Program-made: the position numbers and the translations under genes | Notes under the pieces: generated by a model | Database searches by the model: none | What the model was told of the DNA's origin: nothing | Seen by the model: only the letters and a program-made list of their open reading frames with translations | Part shown: positions 52,243 to 61,615 of the stretch, piece by piece | How positions within the stretch are numbered: the first letter of the stretch is position 1 | Layout: each line of letters starts with the position of its first letter | Source: an uncultured Pelagibacteraceae bacterium | GTDB lineage: Bacteria > Pseudomonadota > Alphaproteobacteria > Pelagibacterales > Pelagibacteraceae | Assembly: GCA_902595465.1 (NCBI GenBank) | Contig: CACJQE010000001.1 | Coordinates: 89,698-153,697, forward strand | Length of the DNA: 64,000 nt | Direction: 5' to 3'

Positions 52243-52445
52243 TTTATTTGATCTTCACAAAATTTTTTAACTTCATCAGCAGAGAGTCTTTCGCTCTCAG
52301 GTTTATTCGAATCTAATTCAGCTTTTCCAATTATACACGCTTTAATAGTTTTGCTTTTATTAAAACCTGAATAATACTGAGTTGATATATACAATGCTAT
52401 AACTCCAAGTATTATAATTATTGAAACTTTTAAATTATTACTCAT
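52239..52445 (-). CDS. small membrane-anchored protein, 68 aa
   Basis: N-terminal hydrophobic helix (VSIIIILGVIALYISTQYY) then a 45-residue periplasmic-looking tail with two cysteines (KACIIGKAE and VKKFCEDQI). Both ends overlap neighbours by 4 bases (ATGA junctions), a strong sign of real coupled translation. No family recognised. Confidence 0.75.
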   Translation of the reverse strand: MSNNLKVSIIIILGVIALYISTQYYSGFNKSKTIKACIIGKAELDSNKPESERLSADEVKKFCEDQIK

Positions 52446-53299
52446 TTATGAATTATTTCATCCTCAACAGTGTTAGACAAAACTCCAATATTTGAGATTT
52501 CAACTTCAACATTGTCTCCAGGTTTCATATATACAGGTGGATTTCTTTTTGATCCTACTCCTCCGGGAGTTCCTGTTACTAAAACATCTCCTGCTCGCCA
52601 AGACATAGCTTTAGATACGTAAGAAATTAAAATTGGCAAATCGAAAATTAATTGACTTAATTTAGCATTTTGCATCACTTCACCATTAAGCCTCGTCTCT
52701 ATTGTTAAACTTTTATAATCTGGAATATCTTCTGCTAAAACCATATGAGGACCAAAACTTCCTGTATTTTCAAAATTTTTTCCCATACCGAATTGTCTAG
52801 TATGTCTTTGCCACTCTCTAATTGTTGCCTCGTTATAACATGAAAAACCAACAATGTGTTTTAAAGCATTCTCTGGTTTGATATGTTTGCCACCTTCATC
52901 CATAATAACTGCCATTTCACCTTCAAAGTCTAAACTTTTGGATACAGATGGTCTTTGGATTGCCTGCATATGAGCTGTTTGACTTTCTGGAAATCTGTGA
53001 AATATAACTGGGTTTTCTTCAACAGTACGATTGGTTTCTTTTGCATGTTCAATGTAATTCAAACCTACACATATAATTTTACCTGGATTAGGAATCAGGG
53101 GTAAGTATTCAATTTCCTCAGTTTTTATGGAACCGGGATTGCTTACTACATATTCTTTTGCTTCTTTGATTTTTTTAATCTTTATTAATTCTTTTAAATT
53201 TGAAGCTCCACCTATCTTTCCAGTTAGATCGGTGATGAGATTATTTTCAATTATTCCAAACTTTTCAACATTATCGTGTTTGTAAGAGACAAATTTCAT
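52442..53299 (-). CDS. fumarylacetoacetate hydrolase family protein
   Basis: 285 aa. The FAH C-terminal domain spans about 75-280. Metal ligands are visible in LDFEGEMAVIM (Glu-x-Glu) near 123-133 and the later acidic residues, and the active-site region CVGLNYIEHAKE near 77-88 holds the conserved His. MSWRAGDVLVTGTPGGVG near 232-249 is typical. Acts on acyl-pyruvates, oxaloacetate or related 2-oxo acids; exact role unknown. It lies 24 bases after xsc and may share its transcript. Confidence 0.9.
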   Translation of the reverse strand: MKFVSYKHDNVEKFGIIENNLITDLTGKIGGASNLKELIKIKKIKEAKEYVVSNPGSIKTEEIEYLPLIPNPGKIICVGLNYIEHAKETNRTVEENPVIFHRFPESQTAHMQAIQRPSVSKSLDFEGEMAVIMDEGGKHIKPENALKHIVGFSCYNEATIREWQRHTRQFGMGKNFENTGSFGPHMVLAEDIPDYKSLTIETRLNGEVMQNAKLSQLIFDLPILISYVSKAMSWRAGDVLVTGTPGGVGSKRNPPVYMKPGDNVEVEISNIGVLSNTVEDEIIHK

Positions 53300-53323
53300 A
53301 TCTATTATGAAATTTTATTAATA

Positions 53324-55108
53324 TCAACTAACAAGAGACTTTTGAGGTCTCATATCACTCTTGCTTATACCAGCTACTTTAACTGGTTTTTTCATAGCAT
53401 CTCTTCTGAATGGCTCACCTAATTCTTGATTTAGAATTATTTCTATAAATGTAGTAATGCCCTTTTTCTGATCTTCACATGATTGTTTAATAGCTTTAGT
53501 GGTTTCTTCCATTGTATTTGCAATAATACCTTTTAAACCACATGCATTAGCAACTTTTGCATAACTTAATTCTGGATCTAACTCTGTTCCAACAAAATTA
53601 TCATCAAACCACAATATTGAATTTCTTTTTTCAGCACCCCATTGATAATTTCTAAAAATTACCATTGTTATTGCAGGCCATTCTTCTCTTGCACACGAAC
53701 TCATTTCATTCATGCTTATTCCAAAAGCTCCATCACCAGCAAAACCTATGACTGGAGTATTTGGGCATCCAATTTTTGCTCCAAGAATAGATGGAAATCC
53801 ATAACCACATGGTCCAAATAAACCTGGAGCCAAATATTTTCTTGGTTTTTCGAATGTTGGGTATGCATTACCAATTGCACAATTATTTCCAATATCGCTT
53901 GAAATTATAACATCTTCTGGCATTCCAGCTTGAATAGCTCTCCATGCTTGTCTTGGAGACATTCTATCTTTATCTCTTTCTCTTGCTTCTTTGTTCCATA
54001 CGGTGCCTGGATCATCATCCTCATGATCTAAACTTGTAAGAGTTTGCAACCATGCAGATTTAGTTTGATGAATTAGATTTTTTCTATCTTCTCTACCATT
54101 ATCTCCTGCGTTTGATGAAAGTTTTTCTAATATCTGTTGAGCTACCATTTTAGCATCACCGCAAATACCAACTGTAACTTTCTTAGTTAAACCAATACGA
54201 TCGGGATTCATATCTACTTGAATAATTGTTGCATCTTTTGGCCAGTAATCAATTCCATATCCTGGCAATGTTGAAAATGGATTTAATCTTGTTCCTAATG
54301 CTAAAACTACATCAGCTTTTGAAATTAATTCCATTGCAGCTTTAGATCCATTATAACCTAATGGGCCAACAGCTAATGGATGACTTCCTGGAAAGCTATC
54401 GTTATGTTGATAACCATTACACACAGGTGCATCCAATTTTTCTGCTAATTTTTTACAATCATCAATGGCATCGCCTATAACAACTCCAGCACCAGATAAA
54501 ATTACTGGAAATTTTGCTTCTGATAATAATTTCGCAGCTCTATCAACAGCATCTTTTCCACCACCTTGTCTTTCAAATCTTACAATTGGAGGTAACTCTA
54601 TATCTATAACTTGTGTCCAAAAATCTCTTGGTACATTTATTTGTGCAGGCGCTGACCCTCTAAATGCTTTTTCTATTACTCTGTTTAAAACTTCTGCCAT
54701 TCTTGATGGGTCTCTAACTTCTTCTTGATAACACACCATGTCTTTAAATAAATTCATTTGCTCTACTTCTTGAAAACCACCTTGGCCCATAGTTTTGTTT
54801 GCAGCTTGTGGTGTAACTAAAAGTAGTGGAGTATGATTCCAGTAAGCAGTTTTTATTGGTGTAACAAGTCCTGTAATACCTGGACCATTTTGAGCAATCA
54901 CCATTGACATTTTTCCAGTTGCTCTCGTGTAACCATCAGCAATCAATCCACCATTTGTTTCATGAGCAACGTCCCAAAAAGTTATTCCAGCTTCTGGGAA
55001 AAGATCAGAAATAGGCATGAATGCAGAACCGATAATACCAAACGAATGTTCGATACCATGCATTTGTAAAACTTTTACAAAAGCTTCTTCGGTTGTCATT
55101 TTAGCCAT
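53324..55108 (-). CDS. xsc: sulfoacetaldehyde acetyltransferase
   Basis: Thiamine-diphosphate enzyme that converts sulfoacetaldehyde and phosphate to acetyl phosphate and sulfite, the desulfonation step of taurine, isethionate and related C2 sulfonates. 594 aa, the usual Xsc length. The N-terminal part, with HSFGIIGSAFMPISDLFPEAG and WDVAHETNGG (quoted in pieces), and the block QAANKTMGQGGFQEVEQMNLF, match Xsc specifically rather than acetolactate synthase. The thiamine-binding segment is GDGAFGISMNEMSS near 460. It is divergent from suyAB over a 90-base spacer. A phosphate acetyltransferase, needed to use acetyl phosphate, is not in the window. Confidence 0.94.
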   Translation of the reverse strand: MAKMTTEEAFVKVLQMHGIEHSFGIIGSAFMPISDLFPEAGITFWDVAHETNGGLIADGYTRATGKMSMVIAQNGPGITGLVTPIKTAYWNHTPLLLVTPQAANKTMGQGGFQEVEQMNLFKDMVCYQEEVRDPSRMAEVLNRVIEKAFRGSAPAQINVPRDFWTQVIDIELPPIVRFERQGGGKDAVDRAAKLLSEAKFPVILSGAGVVIGDAIDDCKKLAEKLDAPVCNGYQHNDSFPGSHPLAVGPLGYNGSKAAMELISKADVVLALGTRLNPFSTLPGYGIDYWPKDATIIQVDMNPDRIGLTKKVTVGICGDAKMVAQQILEKLSSNAGDNGREDRKNLIHQTKSAWLQTLTSLDHEDDDPGTVWNKEARERDKDRMSPRQAWRAIQAGMPEDVIISSDIGNNCAIGNAYPTFEKPRKYLAPGLFGPCGYGFPSILGAKIGCPNTPVIGFAGDGAFGISMNEMSSCAREEWPAITMVIFRNYQWGAEKRNSILWFDDNFVGTELDPELSYAKVANACGLKGIIANTMEETTKAIKQSCEDQKKGITTFIEIILNQELGEPFRRDAMKKPVKVAGISKSDMRPQKSLVS

Positions 55109-55137
55109 ATCAAATCTTTCTTAATTCTATTTTTTAA

Positions 55138-55165
55138 TTGTCAAAGTGCCCAATTCATATATAAA
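55138..55165 (+). promoter_or_regulatory. candidate promoter of suyAB
   Basis: TTGTCA (-35, 55138-55143), a 16-base spacer and TATAAA (-10, 55160-55165) precede the suyA ATG by about 33 bases. This is close to the sigma-70-type consensus. It sits in the divergent spacer shared with xsc, so one regulator could control both directions. Confidence 0.5.
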
Positions 55166-55198
55166 TTGGATCGAATTTCAAACAAAGAAATCGTCACA

Positions 55199-55486
55199 AT
55201 GGCTGGCACAGATATTATAATCCACGATGAAAAAGACAATGTAGGTGTTGTAGTTATTGAAAAAATTACTCCTAAACAAGACTGTGATTGCTGGATTATG
55301 GAAAATGATAAATCAGTAAAAATTCAATCGATGGATGAAATACCTTTGGGTCATAAAATTGCAATGACTGATCTTAACGAGGGAGATACAATATTAAAGT
55401 ACGGGCATGATATTGGCAAAGTAGTAAAATCAATTAAAAAAGGTGAGCATGTACATGTTCACAACGTAAAAACTAAAAAGTGGTAA
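55199..55486 (+). CDS. suyA: (2R)-sulfolactate sulfo-lyase subunit alpha (SuyA-like, SAF domain)
   Basis: 95 aa, the small SAF-domain subunit of a UxaA-family lyase. ATG 55199 is chosen; an in-frame TTG 33 bases upstream would fall within the promoter. Features are the [11 protein letters not shown] strand, ALTDLNEGDxIxKYGxxIG-like [19 protein letters not shown] (19 residues), and HVHVHNVKT at the end. On its own the domain is also found in altronate or galactarate dehydratases. Assignment to SuyA rests on the separate short subunit paired with a SuyB-sized partner and the adjacent xsc, tauE and apr genes. Cleaves sulfolactate to pyruvate and sulfite. Confidence 0.82.
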   Translation: MAGTDIIIHDEKDNVGVVVIEKITPKQDCDCWIMENDKSVKIQSMDEIPLGHKIAMTDLNEGDTILKYGHDIGKVVKSIKKGEHVHVHNVKTKKW

Positions 55487-55487
55487 A

Positions 55488-56654
55488 ATGGAAATTCCAA
55501 AAACGTTTTTAGGATATAAAAGAGAAGATGGAAGAACAGGTACAAGAAATCACGTAATAATTCTTCCTGTTGATGATATTTCAAATGCTTGCGCTGAAGC
55601 TGTAGCTAATAATATTAAAGGTACGATTGCACTTCCACATTCTTATGGAAGATTGCAATTTGGAGCAGACTTAGAGCTTCATTTTAGAACAATGATTGGA
55701 ACAGGGAAAAATCCAAATGTTGCAGCAGTTATAGTTATAGGTATTGAACCTAAATGGACAAAAAGAATTGTTGATGCAATTGCAACAACTGGAAAACCAG
55801 TTGAAGGTTTTAGTATAGAAGGTGTAGGAGATATAGACACTATAGCAAGAGTTTCAAAGAAAGCTCAAGAATTTTCAATTTGGGCATCTGAGAAACAAAG
55901 AGAAGAGCGTCCTATAAGTGATTTATGGATTTCAGTTAAATGCGGAGAGTCTGATACAACATCAGGATTAGCCTCAAATCCTACAGTTGGAAATTTAATG
56001 GATAAATTAGAGCCCCTTGGTGTTCATTTATGTTTTGGTGAAACATCTGAGCTGACGGGTGCTGAAACTGTATGTGAAAAAAGAGGAAAAACTCCTGAAG
56101 CTCAAGAAAAGTTTAGAAAAACTTGGAGTTCGTATAATGATTTTATCTTAAAAGAAGCAACAGACGATCTTTCAGAAAGTCAACCAACGGCCGGAAATAT
56201 AGCAGGTGGACTTACTACAATTGAAGAAAAAGCTTTTGGAAACTTTCAAAAAATTGGTGGATGTAAATTTATTGATGTACTAGAACCAGCAGAAGAACCA
56301 ACTAAAGGTCCAGGTTTATACTTTATGGATACCTCATCAGCTGCTGCAGAATGTGTAACTTTACAAGCTGCAGGAGGATTTAATCTTCATCTATTTCCAA
56401 CTGGACAAGGAAATATAATTGGAAACCCGATTGAACCAGTTGTTAAACTAACAGCTAATCCTTTAACTGCTAGAACTATGAGTGAGCATATTGATGTTGA
56501 TGTTTCTAAAATTTTATCAAGAGAAATGAATTTAGATGAAGCTGGTGATGAATTAATTAAAGCTACAATAAGAGTTGCAAACGGAAGATTAACTTGTGCT
56601 GAAGCATTAGGTCATAGAGAATTTGTTATGACTAAATTATACAGAAGTGCCTAA
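55488..56654 (+). CDS. suyB: (2R)-sulfolactate sulfo-lyase subunit beta (SuyB-like, UxaA family)
   Basis: 388 aa catalytic subunit. The start [20 protein letters not shown] is characteristic of UxaA/SuyB. Cysteine-containing blocks [19 protein letters not shown] and [14 protein letters not shown] carry the likely iron site, and the end has [10 protein letters not shown]. It is separated from suyA by one base. Altronate dehydratase is the main alternative; the two-gene arrangement and sulfonate neighbours favour SuyAB. The stop overlaps the convergent tauE gene by 4 bases. Confidence 0.82.
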   Translation: MEIPKTFLGYKREDGRTGTRNHVIILPVDDISNACAEAVANNIKGTIALPHSYGRLQFGADLELHFRTMIGTGKNPNVAAVIVIGIEPKWTKRIVDAIATTGKPVEGFSIEGVGDIDTIARVSKKAQEFSIWASEKQREERPISDLWISVKCGESDTTSGLASNPTVGNLMDKLEPLGVHLCFGETSELTGAETVCEKRGKTPEAQEKFRKTWSSYNDFILKEATDDLSESQPTAGNIAGGLTTIEEKAFGNFQKIGGCKFIDVLEPAEEPTKGPGLYFMDTSSAAAECVTLQAAGGFNLHLFPTGQGNIIGNPIEPVVKLTANPLTARTMSEHIDVDVSKILSREMNLDEAGDELIKATIRVANGRLTCAEALGHREFVMTKLYRSA

Positions 56655-57736
56655 GCTTTAAGCTTAGCTTCTCTTGCTTTGTTCCACTTAGAAATATAAT
56701 TTCTTAAAATTGCAGCTCCAATTCCAAGAACCACTGCTAATACAACTGATGTAAGTCCATAAAAAACTGGAAGGTCTTTAGAATAATCTAAAATAAACTG
56801 TGCAATGTTACCAAGGTTTTTAGTTCCATTTGCTACTGTTTCAACGATTACGTCCTCTTTAATAAAAGTGTCATAAGCAATTGCAATTCCAACTAATAAT
56901 AAAAGTACTGCTAAGATTGTTTTAAATTCTGAGCTATCAACTTTTTCACCAATTTTTTGACCAAACTGAACTCCAATAATTGAGCCAAGTATAAGTACAA
57001 AAACTAAAACAAGATCAATTGTTCCGTAATTAAAAGCATGAAGAACTGTTACGATTGCACTTACAAATATTGTAACAAACAAAGATGTGCCAGGAATTAG
57101 TTTAGTTGGCATTCCAATAATATAAATCATTGCAGGAACCAATATAAATGCACCACCCACTCCCATAATTGCTGCAATATATCCGACAATTAAACCAATA
57201 ATAATTGGAGTAAATGCACTTTCATAAACTTTTGATTTTTTAAAACGCATTCTAAAAGGTAGTCCATGTATCCAATAATGAGTATGTAATTTTTTTCTAA
57301 CAACAATTTTTTTTCTTGCCTTATCAATTTCAGATACTCCTTGAATAAGCATTAAAGTTCCAAGTATAGCTAAGATGTACATGTAGGCTAAAGAGATAAC
57401 GATATTTATTTTTCCAATATCTTGAAAATAAGAAAAAGTTAAGATCCCAAGTAAAGTTCCAATAGTTCCTCCGACTACAATCATCAATCCCATTTTATAA
57501 TCTAATGTACCTTTTAAATAATGAGTAGTTGAACCAGATACCGATGTACCTAAAATATTGCTTGCTTCATTTGGAACTGCATAAGCAGGTGGAATACCTA
57601 AAAATATTAAAAACGGTGTCATTAAAAATCCTCCGCCTACACCAAATAATCCTGAAAGAATACCAACTGCTAAACTTAAACCAAATATAAAGAGTATGTT
57701 AATCTCGACTTGAGCTATTGGAAGAAAATATTCCAT
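56651..57736 (-). CDS. TauE/SafE-family sulfite exporter-like permease
   Basis: 361 aa with two TauE half-repeats: [20 protein letters not shown] near 21-40 and [20 protein letters not shown] near 184-203, both carrying the family's glycine-rich GVGG motif. About eight to nine hydrophobic helices. A hydrophilic insertion of about 40 residues ([15 protein letters not shown]) splits the halves, longer than in the simplest members. Sulfite or sulfoacetate export is the known role of relatives and fits the position between suyAB and the apr genes. Specificity is not proven by sequence. Confidence 0.85.
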   Translation of the reverse strand: MEYFLPIAQVEINILFIFGLSLAVGILSGLFGVGGGFLMTPFLIFLGIPPAYAVPNEASNILGTSVSGSTTHYLKGTLDYKMGLMIVVGGTIGTLLGILTFSYFQDIGKINIVISLAYMYILAILGTLMLIQGVSEIDKARKKIVVRKKLHTHYWIHGLPFRMRFKKSKVYESAFTPIIIGLIVGYIAAIMGVGGAFILVPAMIYIIGMPTKLIPGTSLFVTIFVSAIVTVLHAFNYGTIDLVLVFVLILGSIIGVQFGQKIGEKVDSSEFKTILAVLLLLVGIAIAYDTFIKEDVIVETVANGTKNLGNIAQFILDYSKDLPVFYGLTSVVLAVVLGIGAAILRNYISKWNKAREAKLKA

Positions 57737-57787
57737 ATAATCTAACTATTCCTCTCATAATCTAAAGTCAATGATTATAAGAATAAA

Positions 57788-57934
57788 TTAAATAAAATTT
57801 TGAAATGTTCCTAAGATTATAATTGCCCAAGTAAAAAATATAAAAAGATATAGAAAAGATTTAATAATTTTTGAAAGCTGATTTGAAACTAATAAAGGGA
57901 TTTTCTTAATATTTTGATTAAAAGCTTGAAGCAT
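57788..57934 (-). CDS. small membrane protein, 48 aa
   Basis: 48-codon ORF from ATG 57934 to TAA 57788 in the 249-base gap between the apr operon and tauE. The first half is polar (MLQAFNQNIKKIPLLVSNQ), and the second half is a single hydrophobic helix (FLYLFIFFTWAIIILGTF). No clear ribosome-binding site. It could be a C-tail-anchored small protein. Unrecognised; moderate chance of being spurious. Confidence 0.4.
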   Translation of the reverse strand: MLQAFNQNIKKIPLLVSNQLSKIIKSFLYLFIFFTWAIIILGTFQNFI

Positions 57935-57985
57935 ACCCGCGAAATACCACAAGTTTTATTAAATGCAAATAATATTTAATTAAAT

Positions 57986-58336
57986 TTAAAAAATAGTTGC
58001 CCCGAAGACTTTGACCTCATCTCCCTCTTCTCCAAGGACAAGTCGACCTAAAAAGTCTCCTGGTATCTCTGTACTGTTTTGTTTATAGATAACAGTTACG
58101 TACAAGCCTCTTCTTAGACAGCCTATAGCCTTACACCCCTCTTTAAGGCTTGAGATCAGCTTATTGCTTGCCCATTGCTTGCCTAGCTCTACTTCGTTGG
58201 CCCCGTAAAGCATTTGTGATGATAAATCCTTGGTAAAACCACCATAGTCTTTCATGTTGGAACATCTAACCATGTTATCCCAGATAGGATCAGCAATTTT
58301 AATGATTTCTTCGTCTGATTTGTCGACAATACTCAT
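57986..58336 (-). CDS. conserved-looking hypothetical protein linked to aprA, 116 aa
   Basis: 116 aa, soluble, starting ATG 58336, 9 bases after aprA. No signal peptide. Helical N-terminus (DEEIIKIADPIWDNMVRCSN, partly) then a beta-rich part with CKAIGCLRRGLYVTVIY and GRLVLGEEGDEVKVFG. The helix-then-curved-sheet order recalls NTF2/SnoaL-like folds, a weak impression only. The DNA is visibly richer in G+C than its neighbours. Position as last gene of aprM-aprB-aprA suggests a role with APS reductase. Function unknown. Confidence 0.75.
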   Translation of the reverse strand: MSIVDKSDEEIIKIADPIWDNMVRCSNMKDYGGFTKDLSSQMLYGANEVELGKQWASNKLISSLKEGCKAIGCLRRGLYVTVIYKQNSTEIPGDFLGRLVLGEEGDEVKVFGATIF

Positions 58337-58345
58337 CTAAAATGG

Positions 58346-60205
58346 TTAGGAAGCTTGCTTCTTCTCTTTATCATCAACTATATGATAAACAGGCTTTTTC
58401 TCCATTTCAAATTTTCCAGTTTCAGGATCTCTTCTAGAAACAGTTAAACAATGCCAGTTTTCATCATCAAGTTTCATATGATCGCCTCTGTAATAATAGC
58501 CTGGCCAACGAGTTTCTTCTCTAAATAGTGTATGATGAGCAACACATTCTGATGTTACAGCTCTATGCTTAAGTTCCCATGCTCTCATCAATTGGTGATA
58601 ATCTTCAGCTCCGACATGATCTAAGTCTTCTTGAAGTAATTGTAGCTGTTCTAGGCCTTTTTTAAGTAGATTATCGTTTGTCATGTAATTATTTGTTAAT
58701 CCACCACAATATTCATCCATAATTTTTTGTAGTCTTTGTAGTCCTTGTATAGGTAAAATATAGCTTGGAGAAACAGTTCCTCCAGTAATTTCATTTCTAC
58801 CCACTGTATAATTTTCAATTGGTTTAAATATTTCTTCTTTAAGCTTCTCTAATTGTGCATCAGAAACTTCAATATCATCAGCTTTTTTATCTTGAATATA
58901 TTTAACAGCAGCTTTAGACGCTAACCTTCCTTCTGTGAATGAACCAGATGAAAACTTATGAGCACTTCCACCAACTGCATCTCCTGCTCCAAATAATCCA
59001 TCGATAGTCATCATTCTATTGTATCCCCAGAAATATTCATCAGGTGCTATATCTTCTGGTCCACTAACCCATGCTCCTGAACATGTAGCATGAGATCCCA
59101 TTACATATGGTTCTGAAGTTGTTAATTCAGGGTTTGTGTATTTTGGATCAATATTTTGAGATGCCCAAACTACCGCTTGTCCAACTGTCATTCCTAAGAA
59201 ATTTTCCCATCCAACTGTTTCTAAGTGTGGATCTTGGAATGCTTCTTTTGTGACCATATGGATTGGTCCACCACCTGCAGCTGTTTCTTGAATAAATGCA
59301 TGATTTCTTAAACAAGTTGGTGTTGGATGATGGTCTATATACTCTCCTACTAATTCTTTAGTAGCTTCATACCATTTCTTCTCATAGTTTTCGCCATTAG
59401 CGTTTTGAGTATATGTTTTTAAATGAAGGAAATATGCTCCAACTGGACCATAACCATCTTTAAATCTACAAAGTACAATTCTATTTTCCATTTGAGTCAT
59501 TTTTGCACCTGCTTGAATAGGTAGTGCATAAGCAGATCCATTACTCCAAGGTGCATACCATGTTCTACCCATACCTTCACCAACTGCTCTTGGTTTAAAT
59601 ATGTGTGATGCTCCTCCAGCAGAAACAACTACTGTTCTAGATTTAAATACGTGAAAATTTCCGGTTCTAACATTAAAACCAACTGCACCAGCTATTCGAT
59701 TTGGATTTTTTTCATCTTTTAAAAGATGAGTAATCATTATTCTATTATAAATTTTATCAGCAGATTTTTTTGCAGCCTCAGCTACAATCGGCTTGTAACT
59801 CTCACCGTGTATCATAATTTGCCACTTACCTTCTCTTTGATATCTTCCAGTTTCTTTATTTTTCATCATTGGAAGACCCCATTCATCAAACATGTGTACA
59901 GTTGAGTCTACATGACGTGCCATGTCATAACCTAAGTCTTCTCTAACAAGACCCATCAAATCATTTCTAGCGTACCTTACATGGTCTTCTGGCATATTCT
60001 CGCCCCACTGCATTCCCATATAACAGTTAATAGCGTAAAGACCTTGTGCAACAGCACCACTTCTATCTATATTTGCTTTTTCAACACAGATTATTTTTAA
60101 ATCTCTTCCCCAGTGTCTTGCTTCAAAAGTAGCCCCTGTTCCAGCCATACCTCCACCGACAACTAGTACGTCACATTCTTCGATGATAGTTTTGTGCTTA
60201 GCCAT
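58346..60205 (-). CDS. aprA: adenylylsulfate (APS) reductase subunit alpha
   Basis: FAD subunit that interconverts sulfite plus AMP and APS; in aerobic marine bacteria it is expected to oxidise sulfite. 619 aa, as usual. The FAD motif VLVVGGGMAGTGATFEA is at about 13-29, and active-site segments include MGSHATCSGAWVSG and the FAD-binding GLFGAGDAVGGSAHKFSSG. It shares one base with aprB. With no dissimilatory sulfite reductase present, the oxidative direction fits sulfite release by Xsc and SuyAB. Sulfate adenylyltransferase (sat) is not in the window. Confidence 0.96.
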   Translation of the reverse strand: MAKHKTIIEECDVLVVGGGMAGTGATFEARHWGRDLKIICVEKANIDRSGAVAQGLYAINCYMGMQWGENMPEDHVRYARNDLMGLVREDLGYDMARHVDSTVHMFDEWGLPMMKNKETGRYQREGKWQIMIHGESYKPIVAEAAKKSADKIYNRIMITHLLKDEKNPNRIAGAVGFNVRTGNFHVFKSRTVVVSAGGASHIFKPRAVGEGMGRTWYAPWSNGSAYALPIQAGAKMTQMENRIVLCRFKDGYGPVGAYFLHLKTYTQNANGENYEKKWYEATKELVGEYIDHHPTPTCLRNHAFIQETAAGGGPIHMVTKEAFQDPHLETVGWENFLGMTVGQAVVWASQNIDPKYTNPELTTSEPYVMGSHATCSGAWVSGPEDIAPDEYFWGYNRMMTIDGLFGAGDAVGGSAHKFSSGSFTEGRLASKAAVKYIQDKKADDIEVSDAQLEKLKEEIFKPIENYTVGRNEITGGTVSPSYILPIQGLQRLQKIMDEYCGGLTNNYMTNDNLLKKGLEQLQLLQEDLDHVGAEDYHQLMRAWELKHRAVTSECVAHHTLFREETRWPGYYYRGDHMKLDDENWHCLTVSRRDPETGKFEMEKKPVYHIVDDKEKKQAS

Positions 60206-60675
60206 TAATAATAAACGCCTTGCTTAAATGAATTCTTGTCTAAAGTTGGTAAATCTTTTTCAGTGTTTAAACCATGTGGCTCATTATATAAAATTTGTGA
60301 ATTAATCTCTCCTTGATTAGGAGTATCAGCTTCAGCTAATTTTGGTATAAATTTTCCCCAAGGTTTTGTTGTTATTGGTGATACAAAATTCTTCTCTGTA
60401 CCGTTTCTAAATTTAATTCTCCAAGAAATAGTTCCTTTTTCTTCTTCTCTTCTAACTCTAACACTATGACCCATTGGAGCAAAGTCAGCATATCCTCTTA
60501 CATCAATTGCATGATTAGGACATGCCTTTACGCATGAATAGCATTCCCAACAAAAATTTGGTTCTATATTTTTTGCTCTTCTAATAGTTTCGTCAATGTG
60601 CATGATATCTGATGGGCATATATCTACGCAATGACCGCAACCATCACATCTTGTCATGTATACAAAAGTTGACAT
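60205..60675 (-). CDS. aprB: adenylylsulfate (APS) reductase subunit beta
   Basis: Electron-transfer subunit with two 4Fe-4S clusters, 156 aa. Cluster motifs are CDGCGHCVDICPSD near 10-23 and CWECYSCVKACP near 42-53. The C-terminal tail (about 90-156) wraps the alpha subunit in known structures. Encoded between aprM and aprA, sharing one base with aprA. The order aprM-aprB-aprA is the arrangement described for sulfur-oxidiser-type operons. Confidence 0.96.
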   Translation of the reverse strand: MSTFVYMTRCDGCGHCVDICPSDIMHIDETIRRAKNIEPNFCWECYSCVKACPNHAIDVRGYADFAPMGHSVRVRREEEKGTISWRIKFRNGTEKNFVSPITTKPWGKFIPKLAEADTPNQGEINSQILYNEPHGLNTEKDLPTLDKNSFKQGVYY

Positions 60676-60714
60676 ATCTACTTATTACCTTTCTTTAAAA
60701 TTTTATCAATCATA

Positions 60715-61509
60715 TTAATAGTGCTTTGGTGCCTCACGTTTAATTCCAAGTCCAAATTGTTCTGGAGCATCTGCGGGTGGAGGTAAATTATCTCTAGAAC
60801 CATCTGCTTCTGCTAAATTTTTTTGGATTGCAGCACCTGGTTTGTAGAACATATGAGCAAATTTAGACCAGTAAACTCCTCCAAATAAAACTATGTTAGC
60901 AACCGCAAACAAAATTAAAAATAAAATACTTAAACCAGTAGATCCTGAATATTGAAAATACGACCAAGCTAAACCAAACGTAGAAGATAATACTAAAGCT
61001 AAAACAAATAAATCTGCTTTTATGATTCTAAAAACTGAGTGAGCTTCAGCAGATACATCTACTCTTAAAAAAAACCAAAACCAATATGCTCCAAGGCAAG
61101 TTAAAATTGCACCAGCATGCCAAATGATTGGCCATATAGATGGAGTTACCGCATTAGGAGAAGAATATCCAAATATCATAACACCTGACCCGATCCAAAA
61201 TAATATTGTTCCATACATTCCTAATACATGTGCAAACCTTCTTTTACCCAATCCTAATTCAGATGTAGTTCCAATATCATGAACTACAGTTTTAGAAATT
61301 ATCGCTGTTTTCTCGCCAAGACTTAATACTTTACTTGCTGCTTTTTTTGCTTTTTTAGCATTATTAAAAAAATATTTTACATTCTTCTTATGAATAATAT
61401 CCATCAGTGTTCCAATCACTACTAATGCCAACATCAACAAAACAAATGCTTGCAAAGCAATTGAAGGAACTGTTGAAGAAAGTACAGCAAATGGATTTGT
61501 TGTGAACAT
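60715..61509 (-). CDS. aprM: membrane protein AprM (likely APS reductase membrane partner)
   Basis: 264 aa with about five to six hydrophobic helices (for example AFVLLMLALVVIGTLMDII, FAHVLGMYGTILFWIG, and AILTCLGAYWFWFFL). Histidines at helix ends (in RFAHVLG, WHAGAIL and KFAHMFY) could bind heme, as in respiratory-complex membrane anchors such as NarI or HdrE types. It is the first gene before aprBA. It probably passes electrons from AprBA to quinone; this is the role proposed for AprM, not shown by sequence alone. Confidence 0.85.
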   Translation of the reverse strand: MFTTNPFAVLSSTVPSIALQAFVLLMLALVVIGTLMDIIHKKNVKYFFNNAKKAKKAASKVLSLGEKTAIISKTVVHDIGTTSELGLGKRRFAHVLGMYGTILFWIGSGVMIFGYSSPNAVTPSIWPIIWHAGAILTCLGAYWFWFFLRVDVSAEAHSVFRIIKADLFVLALVLSSTFGLAWSYFQYSGSTGLSILFLILFAVANIVLFGGVYWSKFAHMFYKPGAAIQKNLAEADGSRDNLPPPADAPEQFGLGIKREAPKHY

Positions 61510-61615
61510 ATTATTATCTCCGCTAAATATAATACTAATCTAAGCTCTTAATCTATAAAAAATATTAGTTCAACTGACTAATAATCTCATCTCAATAAAA
61601 AAATGTTAATAAAAG

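Noticed and set aside
56651-56667. CTAAGCTT-T-AAGCTTAG palindrome at the suyB/tauE ends as a terminator
   Set aside because: The arms have no room for a loop unless inner pairs open, and there is no convincing U-tract.
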